This document shows, piece by piece, positions 44,923-58,722 of a DNA stretch of 64,000 nt. Where the stretch lies: NCBI GenBank assembly GCA_045837725.1, contig JBEWZL010000048.1:124001-188000 (forward strand). Reading direction: 5' to 3'. Source of the DNA: Vermamoeba vermiformis. Lineage: Eukaryota > Tubulinea > Echinamoebida. How positions within the stretch are numbered: the first letter of the stretch is position 1; every line of letters begins with the position of its first letter. The notes under the pieces were generated by a model. That model did not search any database. It was given only the letters and a program-made list of their open reading frames with translations, and was not told the DNA's origin. Position numbers and translations under genes: made by a program.

Positions 44923-47900
44923 ATGAGCAATACTGGAACGTTGCGTAAGAGTAAGATAGCACCAAATGGACCTTCAAAACTAATCTGATCAATAGGTAAT
45001 TCGAAGGCGAGTTTAAACACCGGTACTATACGCCGTAAAACTACGGTAGTTTATAGGAATAAACGAGAGTCTCGCGATATGACACCATCGCCTATAGTGC
45101 GAGATTCTCTTGCAGCAGATGGAGAAAATACAGCAGGAGGTGAACCTGGCAGCGCTAGACGAGAAAATCTAAATACAGGAACATTAAGATCATTATCAAG
45201 ACATAAGAATTTGATGTATTCAGCGAGAGAAGCCGAAATGCTGGAAGATATATTCAAAACTTTAGCTATTCATCAGCCCTCGTAAGTGAAATGATATTAA
45301 TTATCCATTCATGATATTACTGCGGGCTATATTAGTATTTTTAATTGCTGATCTGCCATTAAATTTTAACCTTTCATCTGGAGGGTATTTTGTGTATTAC
45401 AAAAATTACGGAATTTAATTATTTCAATCTATATTTTGATTAGATGTGCCTTTATTAGTCATAAATTTATAACAAAATCCTTAAAATTGCGTTGTACTCC
45501 TTAGACCCCATGGGACCTAAAGTCCGGCTTTAATTAATCGTTAATTATTTAAATAGAAGCAATTTATTGCTAGTAAGTATGCATATTAATAATACTATAC
45601 GACAGGGTGTTTAAAGAGTTATTTGCTTCAACGGGCAAAACGGATCACGACGATTTGGCTGAATCAATAGTAGCACTATCTTATGGCAATAATTCATTTT
45701 TTCCACTCATGAAATATATGATACACGATGAATTTGAAACCAATCAGCAACAAATGGGCCAGATCTTGCGCGAGAATTCCAACGTCTCTAAATTGGTGAA
45801 AGCATATTTAAGTACGAATTAATCAACAAAATATTATATGACGCTATACTAACGATAATATATTAGATCGCGTTGGTCGCGATTATTTAATTGAATTGTT
45901 GGGCAAAAATATCCAACAAGTAGTTTTCGAGCGCAAAGTGTCTTATGAAGTTGATCCTGCGTAAGTATCGAGCATTATATTAACTATGCAGTGCTTTATA
46001 ATACGCCATACTAAATATTACAGAAGAACAAATCACATTATAGTTTTATTTAATGTCAAAGTCTATTCAAGTGTGATTCTATTTTTTTTAATATTTTTTC
46101 AAATGACAGTAAATTGGACAAAGAAAATGACAACGTGGAAGAGAATAGAGACAACTTGGAGAAAAAAGTTGAATCAATATTGAAATTAATTATGTCCAAA
46201 GAATCACTCGATAAGATGCCTCCAGGCATTCGAATTCTCGCGCAATATGTCGCTGAATGCACCAAAACAATTTTCAAAGACGAGAAGTTAGTGAGCACAT
46301 TCATCGGCAGCTTTATCATATTGAGATTCATGAACCCGGCTATATTCACGCCGGAACAAGTGCCTGGTCTGTTGCCCAAGGGCCGCGCACCGACACCACA
46401 AACACGAAGAAATTTAACGCTGATTAGCAAGATCATTCAGGTGCGTATCAAATGTGATGTAGAAATAAGTATCTTGTGATTGATTTTTTAATTTTTGACG
46501 TGCCACAGAACTTGGCCAATCACAAAGAGTTCAAAGAGCAGTTCATGAAGCCACTCAACGCCTTTGTAGAAAAGCACCAAAAGAGCATTGACAAGTACTT
46601 TGCGGACATTGTCAACTTCTCGGTGAATACACAAACAGTGCACAATGTTGAAGTGAACGAGCTGAGTGTGTATGACTTGCACATGTTCCATTCGCTGCTG
46701 TTCCAGAACAAGGACGTCATTTTGAGCAAGTTAAAAGACACTGGTACGTAGCTTCAAATTAAGCTACAAAAAGATCTTGCTGATATTTGTGTCATACAGA
46801 ACAATTGGCCGATATTGTCAAGTTGATGGACAGATTGGGTTCATACGAGAAGAAAGTCTCTTTTGCATTCTTGGACGAGAACCATCAAAGTAAGTTCCAA
46901 GCCACTAATATTGCCACACGGATCCTAACTTTGTTTTAGAATTCGTCAAACAAATGCTCGCGACACGTGGTGAAGAGGCCTCGTTCATCGGCTACATTGA
47001 CGAAAAGAAAAAGAAAGATAAGAAATTGAAGATATCGAAGCAAGTGCTCGTGGTAGGAATGCACAGAATTTACACGATGAGCTTGAAGGGCAAGGTAATG
47101 CCACGAACATAGATAGCTAGACGAGTGGGTTGTTATTAACAGCACTTTGTAGCTTGGCAAAGAAGCGCATCAATTGGATCTCGTTGAAATTAAGAGTCCC
47201 GAGCCTGGTCAAGTACGATATTAACAGCGTTGTAATATACAGTACTAATTGATGTTTTTTGCTATAGTTTACACTGGTGTTCAAAACGCTTGAAATTGAC
47301 GCGAACAGCGAGCAAACAGACGAAGTCATTGAAAGTGTGCGTCGTGCATTCGAGTACAATTTCTTTGGCATGCCGCAAGAGCTCAAGTTCAAGGTCAATT
47401 TGTTGCCTGCTTCACGTTTGCAAGAAGTCTCGGGCAATGCAATGCGTACGTTGAACTGCTGTGCCTTAATTCCTGACTAATGCCGTGTTGCAGAGAATGA
47501 ATCATGTGGTGGTCTATTGAGCACATACAACTCGTTGTGCGATTACTACGCAGTGCTGCCGAACGAACAAGTCAAGTGGGACCTTGAGAACTTGTATCAA
47601 AACAACCGCACGTTCAACTTGAAGAAGTTCACCGCTGAATATGAGGTGCCGTTAACTGACAAGGACACGATGCCGCTGTTCCACGCACTTGCGTACAACA
47701 TGCACTTTACTACAGTGGTCGTCAAACACTTCAAGTTTGAAAAGGCACCATGGAGTGGTACGTGCAGCACGAGTGTTGGACGTGCATTGCTAACAATCTT
47801 TTTGCAGCTGTTGCTACGATGATGCGATACAGCAAGTCAATCCAAGAGCTGACACTGATTGACGTCAATGCCTCGAGCTTCATTCCGCTCTTCGAGGCCA

Positions 47901-49360
47901 TGGCTGCCAATGACAACTTGCCGCTCACTTCGCTCAATGTATCGCGCTGTCCTATTGACGAAAAGGCGATGCAGAGTCTCACCATGTTTGTGCGCAAGAG
48001 CAAACAACCCTTCGTTAAAGTTAACGTCGCTGAGACCACTGGTGACAAGATTGGCAAGGCTGGAGGTCTTCAGGTACGCCACGAGCACCTCTAATGTAGT
48101 ACGAGAACTAACGCTGCGAACGTTAGCCCTTGCTCGAAGCCCTTGAGACTAAGAAAGCAAGTCTGTTAGAGCTCAATGTCTCGGGCAACAAGTTGACAGG
48201 CTTAGAGTCCTCTGTTGCTAAGTAAGTCTCAAGCTCACACCGTAGGGAGCCCTTTTACTAATAACGATTACAGGTTGCTCACGGAAACAAAAGAGCTTCA
48301 GATCCTCGAGCTCGCTGACACACAGCTGACACTCAACAGAATCCCGTTCGATTTCTGCATTAACTTGCGACGACTCAACTTGAGTGCCAACAAATTTGTC
48401 AAGCCCGACATGTGGACTACATTGACCAAGTTCCTTGCGTCAAACACGAACTTTTTGGAGTACTTGAATATCAATCGTACTAATGTTCCTGTTGAAGTTC
48501 TCAAGTCAATTTTGAGCAGTGTCAATCCTGACACTAACTTGGCTGTGTACGCCTCCGAGAACAACTTGTAAGTCCAGATCTGTTCTACGGTAAGACGTAA
48601 TATTAATACTTGACTGTTAGGGGTCTTCCTGGTGCACAAATGATTGGTTCAATTGGTCCTCAAATCACTAACGTCTATCACCTGGATTTGTCCGAGAACG
48701 GTTTCGGTGACGAAGGCATCACAGCAATTGCTGAAGGATTTTTCCACAATCAATCAGTATCGTACCTCAACCTCGATCGCAACTGGTCTCGTGAACCTCG
48801 CACTAAGCCACGTGCCAGTGCTATCAACAGTCTCATTCAGCTGATCGGATCCAATCACATTCCGCTTGAAGGTATGGTCTTTCACGCCCTCGCTCATTAG
48901 TTACAATCCATTAACATTCGTTGTAGCTTTGCATATTGCCGGTGGCAGCAACTCTCGATTGAAGGACGCTATTGTGCCTTTCATTTACGCACTGGGCACG
49001 AACACTAAGCTCACCGAACTTGATATCTCGGGTCACTACATGGGCAACAAGGGCGTGTCTAGCTTGGCGAAGATTTTAGAGACTAATCATGCCTTGACTA
49101 CTCTCTATTGGGACGATAATGTGACTGGATTGATTGGCTTCTTATGGTAAGTAGCAGATCTGATTGAGCACCGAGCCATGGCTAATATTGTGTGTAGTAT
49201 TAAGGACAGCATCGTCATTAATCAAACAATTAAGAACATGCCACTGCCATTCAATGACATTGTCAAGCTGATGAATGAGCTGCAAGACGCGAACAAAATT
49301 ACGTTAACAACTTTGCTGAGCAAGATCGAGGGCCACTTGCTGAAGAATCAATTGGCTTAA
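44923..49360 (+). CDS. RasGAP fused to CARMIL-type PH and leucine-rich repeats
   Basis: The ATG at 44923 is supported by a 51-nt intron (phase 1) that links MSNTGTLR to NSKASLNTGTIRRKTT in frame with the following RasGAP. The RasGAP domain runs from MLEDIFKTLAIHQPS through VFKELFAS, the arginine-finger-like ILRENSNVSKLVKAYL, and FIILRFMNPAIFTPEQ to the last helices near 46740. A CARMIL-like PH (KKDKKLKISKQVLVVGMHRI, near 47000) follows, then about 500 residues of LRRs of the CARMIL/tropomodulin-related class (IQELTLIDVNASSFIPLFEA, VYHLDLSENGFGDEGI, LTELDISGHYMGNKGV) to the stop at 49360. It ends right after the LRRs, so the capping-protein-binding tail of CARMIL is absent. Some 16 exons. It likely couples Ras signalling to actin assembly. 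Confidence 0.88.
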
Positions 49361-49494
49361 CGTAGTTCTACTGTCTTCACATTATTTAAACTGTACAATA
49401 AATTATTTATAATACTTAGTGCTGCCCACGTGCCAGGGTGTCATTTTTTCCGCTTTCTGAAAGCTCACGGTTCAGTTCATTTTGTATCAATGTG

Positions 49495-51471
49495 ATGAGC
49501 AGCAAGAAGGTTGTGAACGATAAAAAGAAGGATAAAGCGAGCATTGATGCTTCGCCAAGTCCTACGCCGCAGATTGGAGACTTCTTTAGTCACGGAGGAC
49601 TGGCCGTCAATGCCATTTTATTTTTAATATTTTTCAATATTTTAATTCGCTTCTCAGTTGGATTAGAAGGCTATTCAGGTTCGTAATCAAGCGTATTGTG
49701 CAACGCAAAAATTAATTATTTTTTTATAGGCTATAAAAAGCCTCCAATGCACGGAGACTACGAGGCACAGCGTCATTGGATGGAAGTAAGATGATATAAA
49801 ATATTTAAATAATTATTAAAGCTAATTGCATGAAATTTATCAGATTACCACCAATTTGCCAGCCGAGGAGTGGTACGTCAATTCAGAAGACAACGATTTG
49901 CTCTATTGGGGCCTAGACTACCCTCCACTGACTGCCTATCATCATTACGTATTGGGTCTGATGTAAGTGTCTTTCGTCTGTGTTGACGTGACTGACATTC
50001 TCGCGTTGCAGATCCCGTTACTTTGAACCAGCGAGTGTTCAATTGCACACCTCACGAGGCTACGAAACCCCGTCGCACAAACTGTTTATGCGCACTTCCG
50101 TAGTGGTGACAGACGTGTTGATTTATTTCACGGCAGTGTATTTGTTTGTCTATCATTCGTACTGCAAAAACGAAATATTACGACGCAAGGTACGCTGTGC
50201 AGCATATATAACTATAATCTGTATAATCGCGCTAACGTATTGGTGCAGTTTGAGATCTTCGCCTTCATTTTGATCCAACCAGCATTGATTTTGATCGATC
50301 ACGGTCACTTTCAGTAAGTCCCAATGTCAATGCAACCACGCGCATTAACACAGCTTAGATTCAATTCCATCTGTTTGGGCTTCACTGTGCTCGCCATTCA
50401 CAACATACTGTGCGACAGAGAACTCATGGGCAGTTTCTTCTTTGTGCTCGCACTCAACTACAAGCAGATGAGTCTCTATTATGCCCCTGTATTCTTCTTT
50501 TATCTCTTCGGCAAGTCAATCGCACAGGCACGTCACAACAACACGTGGTGGATTGCCAAGGTGCTGGCGATAGGCATTGTTGTGCTCGCGTCATTCGCGC
50601 TCTGTTGGCAGCCATTCTTGCGCGACAAAGACATTGCATTGCAGGTACTGTCGCGCATGTTCCCTGTGGGCCGTGGGCTGTTTGAAGACAAAGTAGCCAA
50701 TTTCTGGTGCACGATTTCACCCTTTGTCAAGCTTAAGATGATGTTCAGTCCCGATGTCTTGCTCAAGATGTGGTACGTTTAGCGCTTATTGTTAACAATG
50801 CATTAAGGCCTTGCTTCATAGCACACTGGCCACACTGGTAGCCATGACACCCTCGTGCATCATTGCGTTCTTACGTCCCGATGGACTCAACTTCTTGTCG
50901 TCGCTGTTCAACACGTCAATGGCATTTTTCTTGTTCTCATATCAAGCGCACGAAAAGTCCATTTTGTTGCCTCTGCTACCCATCACATTATTGAATGCAG
51001 AATACGGCTATTTGTCAGTGTGGCTCATCACTACCGCATCGTTCAGCATGGTGCCTTTGCTCATGAAAGATGGACTCGTGCTCGCATACACGGTGCTGCA
51101 GATCGGCTCTATTTTGTTCTACCTGAAGTATTCTGTCATTAGGAAGTCTGTGCTGTTCTACGTAAGTACCAGAAATCAATTGATTGGGAAATAAGCTGAC
51201 ACTTAAATAGTTGCACTTGCTCGCTATGACCGCCATCCACATTGTGCACGCTACTGTCACACCACCTGAACGTTATCCCGATATCATCACATTGGCCATC
51301 ACATCCTATTCGTTCATGATCTTCTTCTTGTCATTCTTGCTCGTCAACTTCAGACAATGGCAAAGATATTTTGGAAAGCAGAGACGTGCTTTAGTTGCAG
51401 ATGACACGAAGAAAACAGAGCGCAAAACACCGACGAAAGAGAAGCACGTCAAGATTGTAAAACACGAATAA
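49495..51471 (+). CDS. ALG6: ALG6 alpha-1,3-glucosyltransferase
   Basis: This ER-membrane enzyme adds the first glucose to Man9GlcNAc2-PP-dolichol for N-glycosylation. The ATG at 49495 is chosen because the Lys-rich start ([14 protein letters not shown]) leads straight into the first membrane helix. The GT57 signature [12 protein letters not shown] and [16 protein letters not shown] are present, as are LIDHGHFQ and [13 protein letters not shown]. Multiple hydrophobic segments give about eleven helices, and the basic C-terminal tail ([11 protein letters not shown]) suits the cytosolic end. About seven exons with introns of 50-90 nt. ALG8 is the nearest alternative, but the [11 protein letters not shown] and [10 protein letters not shown] blocks fit ALG6 better. 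Confidence 0.9.
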
Positions 51472-51527
51472 AAAGCTGTGAATATTTGGCACGGTTTTAT
51501 CTACATGAATGTTGGAGCTGAATGAAG

Positions 51528-53310
51528 TTACTTTTGACTGCTTTCAGCTGCTTGTCGTCGTTGTTTAAATGCAGTAAGTTTGGCCTCGCATTTGTGCACT
51601 GGCGGACTCTTTTCACCGAACCGTTTCTTGTTGACTTTCAGTGACTGGTTCCACATGTCTTCAGCTTGTTTGAACTTGCCTTGCACCTCGTAAATATCTG
51701 CGAACAGTTCTAACGCATAGGCTATTTCAACTTCCTCGCCGTACTCATCGCGCATGAAGTCTAATAGCTCTTGACACCTCTTTTCAGCGTCAATAATTGA
51801 GGGTGGATTGGCTGATAGATCACCATTCTTGTTGAGTTCTTTCCACTACGACACGAATTAGTTATAATGGCCTTAAAAATAACTGATCGCAGTCCAACTT
51901 ACCCTCCTGTAATGGCTCTTGTACAGGGCAATCAAATTGAAGTACGTGTATTTCATGTCTTCGGTGTACTCGTCACAGCTGCGATAGATTTCAATGGCCT
52001 TTTTGAACCCATCCTCTGCATCTTTGAATTTTTTCTGTAAAGCGTTAATGACATTATGCTTATGAGTGCAGATCTATTATACAACATACCTCTTGGAAGT
52101 ACAACAGCGATTGATTGTTGGTCATCTTCGCGAGTTCTTTCTTGACTTGATTGTATCGATTTTCAATGTCTGCTTCAACGGCCTCTTCTTCAGGGGTCAG
52201 TGGCGTGGCTGTGAAAAATGTCAACAAATGTTTCACAGTTCAAATATCTCAGACACACGTACCAATAGCCTCATCATCGCCCGTCATATTCATGCGCTTG
52301 CTCTTCACTTCGAATAAGGTGCGTTCAAAGTCAGAAATCAGATCTTCCATGATCACAACGGCCTGGGCATAGTTGTCAATGGCCTCTTTGATTTCTGAAC
52401 GCGCTTTGAACAGCTCGGCCAAGTGACCGTAGGCTGTGATAAGATTGGTCAGTAGATTTCCTTTTTAGGAAATACCACGTGATTGCGCGTACCTGTCGCA
52501 ATGCTCATGTGTTTACGACCTAGTGAATTAATGCGAATATTTAGTGCTTCAGTCAGTGCTTCTTCTGCATCGCCCAATCTGACAGCCATTAGCACACTAT
52601 ATCTTATACTAATAGCATCATATTCAACTGCACTTACTGTCTCTTGGCCATGTGCACGAGTCCAATGTTGATGAGAATAGTCGCGACCTCTTTGTGACCA
52701 GGGCCCAATTGTGCTTCAATCATCTCTCGTGCTTCAATGAAACTCTTCAATGCCAAGTCATGCATGCCTAGCCACGATATTAATACGGCATAATTGGGTT
52801 AGAAATAACAGATCTGAGTACCATTTGAAAAATATAATTGACCATGCGTATTCAAGTTGATAGCCTCAGCCAACAACTTCTTTAATTTCATTTGTTCTTC
52901 GATCTCTTTCTCTTCATTCACAAGCACGTCATCGTCAATAAAATCATCGTAATCTTCTTCTCTAAAATTAACTTTCTCTTCTTGATCTTCTTTTTGAGCT
53001 GTATTTCTGACAGTTTTCGAAAAAATAGACAATGGGCGATACTAAAACAAATTAGTTTATTGATAAAAAGGCGGCAACATTTGCAATCTGTAGCAAAATA
53101 TTGAAAAATGCGAAAAAAATTCTAAAATTATACCTGAGTGCTGAAAGGCATATTATTCCTCATAAAATTGCTCTTTTTAGTGGTATTGTTGCTCCACAAA
53201 TTCGTAGAGACGGTTCTGGTTTGCTGACCCACATCCAACACTATTTTTGAAACGTAAGAGCGCGATCTGCGGGCAACAGTCCGTGAAGAATTAAATATGC
53301 AAGACAGCAT
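51528..53310 (-). CDS. TTC19: TTC19-like mitochondrial TPR protein
   Basis: The ATG at 53310 opens LSCIFNSSRTVARRSRSYVS, an Arg/Ser-rich mitochondrial presequence. After an acidic segment (NFREEDYDDFIDDDVL) come at least five kinesin-light-chain-style TPRs, including LKSFIEAREMIEAQLGPGHK, LGDAEEALTEALNIRINSLG, IKEAIDNYAQAVVIMEDLI, KFKDAEDGFKKAIEIYRSC and GKFKQAEDMWNQSLKVNKKR. TTC19 clears Rieske-protein fragments and supports complex III assembly. The order presequence, acidic linker, TPRs fits it, though other kinesin-light-chain-like TPR proteins cannot be ruled out. About nine exons; convergent with ALG6, 56 bp apart. Confidence 0.7.
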
Positions 53311-53609
53311 TGTTGTATTCGATGCAGTTTGAGAGGTTAAAATGAAGGGACGACCTCAGGTTAAGATAATTTTCAAAACTTTCCATTAAATTTCGAAAAA
53401 ATGCCACCGTGCTGTTTAATAACCGATACTCGCTTCTAATTCATTACAAATACTTTTATTACGTATAAGGGCGTATGAAACGCATATCACAAGGGAAAAT
53501 GAACACGAAAATGCAAAGTGTCAAATCTGTCACGCAAACATTAACGAAACGATATCAAATTCCAAATTGAATAAGTGCACGTTAAATATAAGAGCAGTCA
53601 AGTCATGCT

Positions 53610-56600
53610 ATGCAATCCTCCGCTCTGTTTGTTCTATTGATTTGTGCTATCACTGGTATGAACACGCGACACCATCTCGCCCATCCGTTAAATCAATTTG
53701 ATATGATTACTTATTATTATGATTAGTATCTGCACGGTTGTACTCGTGGGGAGATAATGCGTACGGACAATTGGGGGCTGGATGGGCCGCGAGCAGATAT
53801 TTGTTAGGAAGTGTTAATCACCCTGCCTTAGCCAACAAGACTATTACTAAAATAACTAGCGGCTTTGGTTCCCATGTGCTCGTAATTACAAGTAAGATCC
53901 AAATTAAATCGAAATTTAATTATTAATATCATGAATTCTAATTCTACCATTGATTAGGCGATGGAGAGGTATATGGTTGGGGTAGGAACATTAAAGGAGA
54001 GCTTGGAGATTCAACAACGCAAAGCCATGCAACGGCGATCAGGATCAACAGCACATTATTCGATGGCGAGCGAATTATAGACGTAGCCGCAGGTAGAGAA
54101 CATTCGCTATTCTTGACAGGTAATGGCATAGCAATCATAATGCTTGATTAATTGCGCCGTTAACAGCATCTGGTCGAGTACTCGCGTGTGGAGACAACAT
54201 GTACGGCCAATTAGGCGATGACTCGCGCATTGAACGGCGAACACCTGTGCTTGTTATGAGTGACGGATTCATTGCTGGCAAACGAACAGTCAAAATTGTT
54301 GCAGCACGCAGTCATTCACTGGCAATTACAGGTACAAACACTTGATGATTGAGGCATTGTTACGTACCACATGCGTAACCATATTAATACAGATGATGGT
54401 ATGTTATATGCCTGGGGCTGGAATACGTTCGGTCAGCTCGGTGATGACAGCCTTGAGGACAGTTTGACACCTGTCAAAGTCGGTATTCCCGGCGACAAAA
54501 CCGTGATTGACGTGTCAGGAGGACGATTGCACACCATTGCACTGACAAGTAAGTGCGACGTAGATGTGTAGACCACCAATCTAATGTGTGCCAGGTGACA
54601 ACATGGTCTACACATGGGGCTCGAACAGAAATGGACAGCTAGGTGATGGCACGACCTTTGATCGCTGGGCACCTGTCAACATCAGCCTCGCGCACCTTGA
54701 TCCCCCTCCTGGGCTGTTGAAGAAAGTTGTCGCGGGTAAATACTTCTCATTGGTGCTGACTGAAGCAGGGGACTTGATCACATTCGGCGACAATTCTCGC
54801 GGTCAGCTCGGCGACGGCTCAATACAGCTCAGCATTGACCCCAAGTACTTGCCACGCACCAACGTGTTGTTTGAACGGTTCTTTGTTGACGTGGCTGCAG
54901 GTTACGAGCACGTGATTGTGCTAACAGATGACTCGAGAATATTCTCGTGGGGACGCAACTCTTTTGGACAGCTCGGCGACAGTACCACGACTGACCGACA
55001 CTTGCCACAGCCGTTCATTATTGTCCAGCACGTGTCTAACATCAGATTTGTGGCTATCGCTGCTACGCTCTACGGTAGTTTTGTTCAAACAGGTACGGAA
55101 ACCACTCTGTTAGTCGCGCTATTCTAACTTGCTTGCCAGTCGGAAATAGACTGTATTCGTGCGGAGACAACAGATTCGGTCAACTAGGTGACGGCTCTCG
55201 CTACGTGTCACAGCCTTCAAAACCTGTCAGAGTGTCCTTGTCAAACAACTGCGGCTCTGTGAGCTCGTTGAATGTCATTTCAATCGATGGTCGTGATCAC
55301 TCTGTGCTAGCTCTATGTAAGTAACCTCTGATGAATTATAGTCTATCTAACACCTAACAGCCAATGGTCGCGTGTATGCTTGGGGTCAGAATGACTTGGC
55401 GGAGATTGGAGACGGCTCTACCATCAACAAGATGAGTCCTACAGAGACTGACAGCACTGGTGTATTGGCCAATCAACGCGTCATCCAAGTGGCAGCTGGC
55501 TATGATCACACGCTCGCATTGACAGGTACTAAGCATAATATAGCAGGATATTGTAGCTAACTCTGTCAGACGCTGGCCGCATTTACGCGTGGGGCAACAA
55601 CGAAGAAGGTCAACTAGGCGATGGCACTGAAGTGAGTCGTGTCACTCCTGTGCTGGTAGACATGTCTGTCATGTTTGGCAAACGCGTCGTGACCATTGAC
55701 GCTGGCACTGCGCACAGCGTAGCTATTACGGGTAACTACTTGAGACTCTGCATCCACTGTATTAATATGCCAATAGATGATGGTCGACTTTTTGCCTGGG
55801 GCCGCAACTTTGAAGGCCAAGTGGGCACTGGCTCCAGAATACCTGCGTACACGAGTCCAGTAGAAATAGTGGTGACTGATGAACTGGTCGGCAAGAAGTT
55901 TGTAGCAGTGACTGCTGGCTCGTACTTCACCCTAGCACTCACTGGTATGTAGGCTATACTTGCATTCACTAGTACTAATGTCTCGTTAGATTCCAACGAG
56001 CTATTTGCCTGGGGAGACAACGAGTACGGTCAATTAGGCATTGGCAACCAGCTGTCACAAAGCACAGCGGTCAAAGTTGAGAGTGAATTGTTCGGCAACA
56101 AAACGATTGTTCAACTCGCTGCTGGACGACGTCATGCCATGGTATTGACAGCTGATAATCTCATCTATGCGTGGGGCAGCAATTCAATGGGACAGCTTGG
56201 AGATGGTTCTTATGAAACTAGGACATCACCCATCCCTATCAATCAGAGTGGTGTGCTCAAATACGTCAAAGTGAGCAAGATTGACACGGGCTACGAGCAC
56301 TCTCTGGTACTGGCAGGTGAGTTGAATGCAAGTGTGATTGTATCTTGCTAACACATTACAGCTGATGGTCGAATCTATGGCTGGGGTGACAACGAGTTCT
56401 ATCAGCTCGGTGTCTCAGATCGCGTGCAGATTCCCAATCCCATCGTCATGCCACTGCAAGGTGCATTGACGAACAAGCGTGTCAAGATCATCGAAGGAGG
56501 TGATGGCCACACATTGGTGCTTACTCGTACGTTATAATATAATATTGGTCTTCTAGAACGGCATTGACATTCTTCAAAGGAATTTATGTGAGCGAAGTCC

Positions 56601-58722
56601 GAGATTACATTGGCGACACTGCAGAGCTCCTCATCATCAGTGGCTCAGAATTCGGCACCACAAGAACAGACGTGCGAGTTGAATTGAGTCAAGGTAACTG
56701 TACCATTCGATCAGTGAGCGAGAACGCTATCACGTGCGTCCTGTCTAACTTGGCGGTGGGGCCTCTTTATGCACGAGTATTCGTTCTCGATGAGGACTCA
56801 GGTGACCCCGTGCAAGTCAGAACTGTCGTCCCTGCTCCGTCCATCACACCTACGCGCTCTATTATCACTCAAGACGCGACTATGCTCTTCATTTATGGCC
56901 AAGGATTTGACCCCTTAGCTACTTCAAACGTCGTGACGCTGTTCTTGGGCCGTCAATCGTTGGACTGTGTGGTGATTAACGGCACTGCGACTCAATTAGT
57001 GTGTGCGATGCAAGAAGAACTGGGTAGTCTCGGCACACTCATGGCACAGGTCAAATCGTTCAATGCGACATCGACCACAGTTGCCGTGGCTGAAGTCACG
57101 CTACCCGTGTGGCTGCTGACACTGGTGCTCCTCGCCACCACTGGCATTGTTGCAGTCATGATATTCTTCGGCGTACGCTATTAGTAAGTTCATAAGGCAA
57201 TCAAAACAATACCACGCACTAACCTATCAACAGCCGGTCTGTCAAGCAAAAGAAGCGATTCGAAGAGTGGCAAGCAAACTTCCAGTCCAAATACATCGTG
57301 CCGCGCAACGAAATATTTCCGCCAGTCACACTCGAGTGGGTGCAGCCTGACACTTCAGTCAACACTCCGCTCGATGACTTCCCCGTCAAGTTCTCAAAAT
57401 CTCACTTGGACTTTGGTAACTCGGGCTATCCGTTCCGCTTGAATGTCACGTACAAAGATTCAGTCAATTTGCAGCTCAAGAGACTTGTGGCCAAATCCAA
57501 GCCCACCAAGGGCACGCACGCAAGCATGTTAGCACTCGAAGATATTGGCTCGGATTTGAAGCAAGGTCTGCTCGCCTCAGCCTCGCACAAAGGAGTTCGC
57601 GTCGTATTCCACACACCTCGTTCACACAAGTTCAAGTTGTTGATGCCCAACAACGAGTTCTTGTTGACCAAGGGCAAAGAAGACGTAGCCGAGTTTGATT
57701 TGATGGTGTTCATGACCACGCAATGCGCCGTGCCTATTGCGATTGAGATCCCGGACTGGAACATGCATACTTACATTGAACTCAATGTCGTCGGTGAACT
57801 CTCGCCCTACATTGACTTTGATGAAGTCAAGTTTGACAAAACCAAGATGATTGGCGACGGTGCGTTTGGTACAGTCTATCAAGGCATGTATCGCAATCAA
57901 CACGTGGCTGTCAAAGTACTCAAGATCCAAGAGCTGCTGCCAGCTTTCATGGACGAATATTTCCGCGAAATCGACTTGCTCAACAAGCTGCGACATCCCA
58001 ACATTGTGCAGTTTGTGGGTGCATCCACTGTGGAGGGACGATTGGCAATTTTGACTGAATTCATCGAACTCGGCAGTGCGAAGAACGTAAGTGCCTGTTC
58101 ATGGATGTGGTCATGTATTAATCAAGTTTGTAGTATTTGAGCGATGATCTCGAGCTGTATGTGCGCATGCGTATTGCACTTGACACAGCCAAGGCCATCC
58201 AATTCTTGCATCAAAACAAGATTATGCACCGCGATATCAAGCTAGAAAACTTATTGGTATGTCTGCTAGATATAAGTACCTTCCTTTGAACTTAGACTAA
58301 CATACGTGAAGGTTGTCTCGCTTGATCGCAATGCGCCTGTAGTTGTCAAGTTGACAGATTTTGGTACGTCGCGTGCGATTGCCGAAGAATTAGCGCAAAG
58401 GTACACCATGGGTATCGGCACACCAATCTTCATGGCGCCTGAATTGTTGTTGAAACAACCTTACGACCTCAAATCCGACATTTACAGCTTTGGCATGTTG
58501 CTATGGACACTTTATAGTCAGAGAGAGCCCTATGAGACATTTGAGCGTACGTGGGATGTAGTGCCATTCGTAATTCAAGGAAATCGAGAGAAAATTCCAG
58601 ACACGTGCCCGAGTGACCTCCGTACACTGATTGAGAACTGCTGGGACCAGGATCCGAAGCTACGACCTACTATTGACGCAGTCGTGACGAGATTAGAAAC
58701 ATTTGTGAATGGCCTCAAATAA
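53610..58722 (+). CDS. receptor kinase: signal peptide, 14 RCC1 repeats, two TIG domains, TM, TKL kinase
   Basis: The ATG at 53610 gives the signal peptide MQSSALFVLLICAITG. Fourteen RCC1 repeats follow (recurrent motif WGxNxxGQLGDG, 53735-56530), enough for two seven-bladed propellers. Two TIG/IPT folds come next (AELLIISGSEFG, MLFIYGQGFDP), then one membrane helix (PVWLLTLVLLATTGIVAVM, near 57110). The cytosolic part has a basic juxtamembrane stretch, a beta-rich domain, and a TKL-type kinase with IGDGAFGTVYQG, VAVKVLK, HRDIKLENL, DFGTSRA and MAPELL, so all catalytic residues are present. Introns fall at the same spot and phase 1 at most repeat boundaries. Likely a cell-surface receptor for an unknown ligand. 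About 18 exons. Confidence 0.93.
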
